Shown here piece by piece: positions 1 through 5,788 of a DNA stretch of 5,788 bases. The stretch's first letter is position 1. Each line of letters begins with the position of its first letter. The notes under the pieces were generated by a model. It had not been told where the DNA came from and made no database searches. It worked only from the letters and a program-made list of their open reading frames with translations. This DNA is from Candidatus Endomicrobiellum dinenymphae (lineage in GTDB: Bacteria; Elusimicrobiota; Endomicrobiia; Endomicrobiales; Endomicrobiaceae): positions 81-5,868 of the forward strand of contig JAIXNA010000069.1 in assembly GCA_020328135.1 (NCBI GenBank), given 5' to 3'. Position numbers and translations under genes: made by a program.

Positions 1-67
1 AACACTCTCTCGCTTTTCTTCGAGGTCTATGATTATATGAGTTCTCGAAGAAAAGCGAGAGAGTGTT
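1..67. repeat. Perfect 24-bp inverted repeat at the window edge, overlapping the start of nusB
   Basis: Bases 1-24 are the exact reverse complement of 44-67, with a 19-base spacer (25-43) that holds the nusB ATG. The right arm encodes codons 3-10 of nusB, a conserved RRKARE-type N-terminus, so that arm is the original sequence and the left arm looks like a folded-back copy of it. The repeat runs into the window edge, so its full length is unknown. If the left arm is a copy, the true promoter and ribosome-binding site of nusB are not in this window. As RNA it would form a strong hairpin with the start codon in the loop, but regulation by this hairpin is less likely than a fold-back chimera or rearrangement. 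Confidence 0.93.
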
Positions 68-456
68 CTTTGCAAATGCTTTATACGGCTGACAGTTGCA
101 AGATACCTGTTGAAACAGTGTGTAATTTTTTTGATGAAAATTTACCAAAAATTGAGGACTATAGAGAGTTTGCCGTAAATTTGTTTAAGGGTGTTCGTGA
201 TAAAAAAGACGCTATAGACGCTCTTATTCGACAGTATGCAAAAAACTGGGAACTTGAAAGAATGGCGGTCGTTGATAGAAATATTATTCGTCTTGCGATT
301 TATGAAATTATGGCTACTCCGGATACTCCAATTAACGTTATAATAGATGAGGCTGTGGAAATCTCTAAAAAATATTCTACAAAAGATTCAAGTAAATTTG
401 TTAATGGTATTTTGGATAAACTCAAAGCCATAAGGGCTGGAAATAAATTTAAGTAA
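37..456 (+). CDS. nusB: Transcription antitermination factor NusB
   Basis: NusB binds boxA RNA together with NusE (ribosomal protein S10) and joins the NusA/NusG antitermination complex that supports rRNA operon transcription; it acts in the cytoplasm. The 139-residue product has the usual family length. The N-terminus MSSRRKARECSLQMLY (1-16) is the classic arginine-rich RNA-binding start of the family. The C-terminal half has the family signature: NWELERMAVVDRNIIRLA (70-87), then PINVIIDEAVEISKKYS (98-114) and KFVNGILD (120-127). These place the start at 37. No clear Shine-Dalgarno can be judged, because the bases before the ATG lie in the spacer and left arm of an inverted repeat. It appears to be the first gene of a run with ligA, which follows after 41 bases. 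Identification is secure. Confidence 0.97.
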   Translation: MSSRRKARECSLQMLYTADSCKIPVETVCNFFDENLPKIEDYREFAVNLFKGVRDKKDAIDALIRQYAKNWELERMAVVDRNIIRLAIYEIMATPDTPINVIIDEAVEISKKYSTKDSSKFVNGILDKLKAIRAGNKFK

Positions 457-476
457 GCATAGTCGGCGCAAATTGA

Positions 477-3208
<2,732 letters not shown>

Positions 3209-3225
3209 TTTTTGGAGTATATAAA

Positions 3226-4272
3226 ATGTCTAGTAAAGTATATTTTCTTCCTTGGGATAAAAAAGACGAGTTATATAATTTTTTAAAAGCCGCAAGAATA
3301 TTCAACCATGTAAAAGCAAGAAATTTTTTAGCGATAAAAATACATTTTGGAGAAGAAAACAATGAAGGGTATATTAAGCCGAAATATGTTGCGCCTGTTG
3401 TAAAAATTATAAGAGAAAAAACAGCTTATCCTTTTTTGACTGATGCAAGTACAATTTACGTGGGTAAGAGATCCGATGCGTATCATCATCTCCTTATTGC
3501 AAATAAACACGGATTTACAGTTGATATGTGCGGTTGCCCTATAATCATTGCCGACGGTTTAAGAGGCGCCGCAGAAAAAACTATAGAAGTTAATTTAAAG
3601 CATTTTCAAACGGTTGCTATATCTCAGGAAATATGCAATGCCGATAGTTTTATGTTTATGAGTCATTTTAAGGGGCATGAAATTACAGGCTTTGGCGGAG
3701 CGTTAAAAAATATAGGCATGGGTTGCGGCAGCAAAGCCGGAAAATATGCTATGCATCATTCGTCAAAACCTACGATAAATAACAAACGTTGTATTGGTTG
3801 TGGTAATTGTGTTAGACATTGCTACCAGCAGGCATTGTTGCTTGTTGACAAAAAAGTAGTTATGGATAAGAAAAAATGCGCGGGTTGTGGACAATGTATA
3901 GTAAATTGCATATTTAAGACGTTTGGCCTTAAATGGAGCGAAGGCCCATCGACAGTTCAAGAGAAAATAGTTGAGTATGCTTTTGGAGTTTTAAAAAATA
4001 AAAAAAGTTCGTATATTAACTTTTTAAACCATATAAGTAAGTATTGCGATTGTTTTTCTTTGCCGAAAAACAAACCGCTTATGGAAGATGTGGGAATTGT
4101 TGCCGGTGTTGATCCAGTAGCTGTGGATCAGGCAAGTTATGATTTAGTAAACAAAGCGTACGGAAAAAATTTCTTTAAAAAGATATATTCTGAAATTGAT
4201 CCGACGATACAGTTAAAATATGCAGAAGAGTTAGGTTTAGGCGCAAGAGACTACGAGTTAGTAAACTACTAA
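3226..4272 (+). CDS. DUF362 domain protein with two 4Fe-4S cluster motifs
   Basis: The 348-residue product matches the DUF362 plus ferredoxin family of presumed cytoplasmic iron-sulfur proteins, whose biochemical role is not established. The N-terminal DUF362 part includes FLAIKIHFGEENNEGYIKP (34-52) and FMSHFKGHEITGFGGALKNI (144-163), followed by GMGCGSKAGK (164-173). A bacterial ferredoxin-type insert follows, with two CxxCxxCxxxC motifs: C189, C192, C195, C199 and C218, C221, C224, C228. The C-terminal part resumes with the conserved block ending in GVDPVAVDQASYDL (294-307). All eight cluster ligands are present. A Shine-Dalgarno GGAG (3214-3217) lies 8 bases before the ATG and supports this start. 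Position and spacing suggest it is the last gene of the nusB-ligA unit. Similar proteins are often annotated simply as ferredoxin or 4Fe-4S binding protein; an electron-transfer role is inference. Confidence 0.93.
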   Translation: MSSKVYFLPWDKKDELYNFLKAARIFNHVKARNFLAIKIHFGEENNEGYIKPKYVAPVVKIIREKTAYPFLTDASTIYVGKRSDAYHHLLIANKHGFTVDMCGCPIIIADGLRGAAEKTIEVNLKHFQTVAISQEICNADSFMFMSHFKGHEITGFGGALKNIGMGCGSKAGKYAMHHSSKPTINNKRCIGCGNCVRHCYQQALLLVDKKVVMDKKKCAGCGQCIVNCIFKTFGLKWSEGPSTVQEKIVEYAFGVLKNKKSSYINFLNHISKYCDCFSLPKNKPLMEDVGIVAGVDPVAVDQASYDLVNKAYGKNFFKKIYSEIDPTIQLKYAEELGLGARDYELVNY

Positions 4273-4288
4273 TGATATAATATAGATT

Positions 4289-4343
4289 ACGGCAAACGCA
4301 TGAAAGTCGCGTTCGCCGTCATACTTTGAGCGTAGCGAAGTAT
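4289..4343 (+). terminator. Double hairpin after the DUF362 gene: candidate weak terminator or dispersed repeat
   Basis: Two stem-loops lie side by side. The first pairs 4289-4299 with 4309-4319 (10 of 11 pairs, one A/C mismatch, 9-base loop). The second pairs ATACTT (4321-4326) with AAGTAT (4338-4343) around a GAGCGTAGCG core. Neither is followed by a clean T-run, although 4341-4365 is T-rich. The first starts 17 bases after the DUF362 stop codon, which fits a transcript end. The tidy paired form would also fit a small dispersed intergenic repeat; a genome-wide comparison would separate the two. Confidence 0.45.
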
Positions 4344-4383
4344 TTGTGTTATTTGCCTTTTCTGTCGTCTTAAAATACTTTAT

Positions 4384-4626
4384 GAAAAAATAATAATTTA
4401 TGGACAGGAAAAAACGGAAGAGACTGTTAAATTATGCAAAATGAATCTTGCCGTTCACGGTCTGGAAGGGCATATTTGTACAGACAACACAATGGAAAGA
4501 GATTCGATGTCGAAAACGGATTTGAAAACGAGTATTGGTAAAATGAATTTTGTTATGGCAAATTCCCCTTTCAACGTTTCCAGAGTTGACAAAAAGGAAT
4601 TTATTAAACAATCCCTTAATCTTAAA
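4384..4626 (+). pseudogene. hsdM: Type I restriction-modification methylase (HsdM) remnant, motif IV region
   Basis: HsdM is the adenine methyltransferase subunit of type I restriction-modification systems. Reading the frame from 4384 without requiring an ATG gives IIIYGQEKTEETVKLCKMN, then LAVHGLEGHICTDN, then GKMNFVMANSPFNVSRVDKK. These are the family's IYGQE...T..L.KMNLA.HG and FVMANPPFNV blocks in the right order and spacing. The catalytic motif IV is normally NPPF and here reads NSPF. The frame stops at TAA 4627-4629, far short of a full methylase. The upstream SAM-binding region (the family's PACGSGG-type motif) is absent. An ATG at 4441 opens a 62-codon frame, but it is internal to the family alignment and has no ribosome-binding site, so it is not a gene of its own. 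The fragment is judged non-functional. The C-terminal remnant lies downstream, beyond the lipoprotein gene. Confidence 0.85.
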
Positions 4627-4657
4627 TAAAGCGTTGGGGCGCGAAAATATGTCGGAC

Positions 4658-4697
4658 TTTTTGCGGTACAAGTTAGAACTGCCATGTACCGTAAAGA
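4658..4697 (+). other. Hairpin upstream of the lipoprotein gene
   Basis: Bases 4658-4670 pair with 4685-4697 (11 Watson-Crick and 2 G-T pairs, 14-base loop). The core CGGTACA/TGTACCG is perfect. It sits 35 bases before the lipoprotein ATG, between the hsdM remnant and the lipoprotein Shine-Dalgarno. No T-run follows, so it is not a standard terminator. It may be a 5' untranslated-region structure, a protein-binding palindrome or a junction scar. Confidence 0.4.
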
Positions 4698-4718
4698 ACT
4701 AAGCGTCTTTAAAAGGAC

Positions 4719-4724
4719 AAGGAG
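4719..4724 (+). promoter_or_regulatory. Shine-Dalgarno of the lipoprotein gene
   Basis: AAGGAG lies 8 bases before the ATG at 4733. It is the strongest ribosome-binding site in the window, it fixes the start of the lipoprotein gene, and it supports this small unrecognised frame being translated. Confidence 0.75.
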
Positions 4725-4732
4725 AAGTATCT

Positions 4733-5416
4733 ATGCGTACTTGTAAAAAAGTTGTAGCGATTATGGTGATTGTAACGATGTTTTTGACAGGCTGTGGTTT
4801 TAACCGCGAAGAAAGCAACACAGCGGATTTGGAGCGAAGAGCAACGCCAGTGGCGCCGTTTGAAGTTAAAGACGAGGTCAAAATACAGGGCAATGGGGTG
4901 GCGATAGTCGACGAGTCTTATAAGAAAGAAATGGACGTCTATAAAAACCCCAAATTGTATATGTCGGAGCCGATAAGAGCGAAAGCTAAAATGGCTGAGT
5001 GTTCTGCCGCCAGAGCCGAGTTTTACAATTGGCAATTTGCCGTGCAGCATATAGAACGCTATGGGGTGAAGATGTCGGCGGCGACGGCGGGTATTACAGC
5101 AACTGCCAATTTTATTTATTATGGGTTGAAATATTATCATTATTTACGCGGAAGAATAAATTGGGATTATTTTCCTAATTTCCCCTTTTTCACAGCGGGC
5201 GTGGGCTTTGTAGTTGTCTTAGCAACGATAGGTCTTGTAGTAATTGACGGCTACCAAGTAATGGTTGACCCGGACACCGGCATGGTAGTTAGAAGCCGCT
5301 TGCGGTTTGATTCCTCGCTTGATAAAGTTGTGGCATGCCAGGTTTACGAGAACGCGGACGCGGAAATAAAAGAAGCAGACCAAAAAACAAAAGCGCAAGC
5401 AGAAAAAGAAGTATAA
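4733..5416 (+). CDS. Predicted lipoprotein of unknown function
   Basis: I do not recognise this 227-residue protein. It starts with a lipoprotein signal peptide: basic residues R2, K5 and K6, a hydrophobic stretch VVAIMVIVTMF (7-17) and the lipobox LTGC with C21 as the expected lipidated cysteine. Residues 22-110 are polar and charged. A weakly hydrophobic patch follows at 113-130, then a clear membrane-like segment at about 152-171 (FFTAGVGFVVVLATIGLVV). The C-terminal 30 residues are rich in Lys, Glu and Ala (EIKEADQKTKAQAEKEV) and could form a helix or coiled coil. A second hydrophobic segment is unusual for a simple lipoprotein. The gene sits between two remnants of one hsdM gene and looks intact. 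Its last five codons enter the large inverted repeat, and codons 188-203 are duplicated at the window edge, so the C-terminus should be treated with some caution. Confidence 0.7.
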   Translation: MRTCKKVVAIMVIVTMFLTGCGFNREESNTADLERRATPVAPFEVKDEVKIQGNGVAIVDESYKKEMDVYKNPKLYMSEPIRAKAKMAECSAARAEFYNWQFAVQHIERYGVKMSAATAGITATANFIYYGLKYYHYLRGRINWDYFPNFPFFTAGVGFVVVLATIGLVVIDGYQVMVDPDTGMVVRSRLRFDSSLDKVVACQVYENADAEIKEADQKTKAQAEKEV

Positions 5417-5743
5417 AAATGAGAACAAAATGAAATTATCAGACACTCGGATTTTATAAAAGCGAAAGAATTAAGCAAAAAACAGCTGGACTAAAAAGAT
5501 GTTAAAGATTTATGTAAAATTACGGACATAAGAGAAATAGAAAAAGAGATATGGAGCTTAAGCGCCGGCAGACATGTTGGCGCTTAAGCTCCATATCTCT
5601 TTTTCTATTTCTCTTATGTCCGTAATTTTACATAAATCTTTAACATCTTTTTAGTCCAGCTGTTTTTTGCTTAATTCTTTCGCTTTTATAAAATCCGAGT
5701 GTCTGATAATTTCATTTTGTTCTCATTTTTATACTTCTTTTTC
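5402..5743. repeat. Perfect 165-bp inverted repeat with a 12-base loop
   Basis: Bases 5402-5566 are the exact reverse complement of 5579-5743, with no mismatch or gap found on reading both arms. The loop is 5567-5578. Pairing fails at 5401/5744, resumes for seven bases (5394-5400 with 5745-5751) and then ends. The left arm holds the last codons and stop of the lipoprotein gene plus the hsdM C-terminal remnant; the right arm is their inverted copy. The innermost AGCGCC...GGCGC is probably native hsdM sequence, since the reading frame continues through the loop, and it would allow a 3' end to fold back and prime its own copying. Confidence 0.97.
5423..5581 (+). pseudogene. hsdM: HsdM remnant, extreme C-terminus
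   Basis: The frame that includes 5432-5434 reads HSDFIKAKELSKKQLD, a TAA stop (5492-5494), then KDVKDLCKITDIREIEKEI and WSLSAGRHVG. The last part matches the conserved C-terminal end of type I methylases, where a D..G.CK..t..EI block is followed by a WSLNPGRYVG-type ending. The in-frame stop and the lack of any start or upstream methylase domain make it a relic. It has the same orientation as the motif IV remnant at 4384-4626, and about 250 residues expected between the two are missing. The match continues across the inverted-repeat loop up to about 5581, which suggests that the sequence to that point is original and the fold-back begins just after it. Function is inferred from motif memory only. 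Confidence 0.68.
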
Positions 5744-5788
5744 CGCTTGCGGTTTGATTCCTCGCTTGATAAAGTTGTGGCATGCCAG

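Larger units (their letters stand above)
5296..5788. repeat. 46-bp direct repeat: 5296-5341 repeated at 5743-5788
   Basis: The last 46 bases of the window are identical to 5296-5341 inside the lipoprotein gene, 447 bases upstream and in the same orientation. The second copy begins where the large inverted repeat ends, sharing one base (5743), and it stops exactly at the window edge. Around the junction both parent sequences contain GCTTGCG, so the switch happened at a short stretch of near-homology. Confidence 0.95.

Noticed and set aside
4586..4620. TTGACA (4586-4591) as a -35 box for the lipoprotein gene
   Set aside because: No good -10 box lies at 16-18 bases downstream, and the bases encode the conserved VDK of the hsdM remnant.
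4441..4629. A 62-codon frame starting at ATG 4441 as a separate small gene
   Set aside because: The HsdM match begins upstream of this ATG in the same frame, and no ribosome-binding site precedes it. It is the tail of a pseudogene fragment.
4709..5140. A 143-codon minus-strand frame opposite the lipoprotein gene
   Set aside because: It has no recognisable motif, overlaps a better-supported gene with a strong ribosome-binding site and signal peptide, and has the low-complexity look of an antisense shadow.
5402..5743. The large inverted repeat as an intrinsic terminator or as insertion-sequence ends
   Set aside because: 165-bp perfect arms are far too long for a terminator, and no transposase or target-site duplication is present. 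The arms contain ordinary coding relics.

Overview
The window reads as a low-GC bacterial genome fragment, with four intact housekeeping-type genes on the + strand followed by a degraded accessory region. The style of the proteins, the AT-rich third positions and the decayed type I restriction-modification gene would fit an Elusimicrobiota/Endomicrobium-like symbiont. That placement is an impression from the sequence, not a search result, and should be held loosely.

Positions 37-4272 look like one transcription unit. It contains nusB (transcription antitermination factor), ligA (NAD+-dependent DNA ligase, full length with all domains), an RluA-family pseudouridine synthase whose ATG overlaps the ligA stop by 4 bases, and a DUF362 protein with two 4Fe-4S motifs that starts 17 bases later with a good Shine-Dalgarno. 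All four are intact and carry their expected catalytic or metal-binding residues. The unit ends in a double-hairpin region (4289-4343).

Positions about 4384-5581 are a broken type I DNA methyltransferase gene (hsdM). The part around catalytic motif IV survives at 4384-4626, and the extreme C-terminal part survives at 5423-5581, in the same orientation. The middle is missing. In its place sits an intact small gene for an unrecognised lipoprotein (4733-5416) with its own Shine-Dalgarno and a lipobox.

Both ends of the window carry striking inverted repeats. At the left edge, 1-24 is the perfect reverse complement of 44-67, which is the 5' end of nusB. At the right edge, 5402-5566 and 5579-5743 form a perfect 165-bp inverted repeat with a 12-base loop. 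The sequence then switches back to the direct strand and repeats 46 bases from inside the lipoprotein gene (5296-5341 = 5743-5788), ending exactly at the window edge. The simplest reading is fold-back template switching, either as chimeras from whole-genome amplification or at contig ends, or as real palindrome-forming rearrangements. I see no convincing new biological system. The most informative items are the fold-back structures and the lipoprotein gene embedded in the hsdM ruin.
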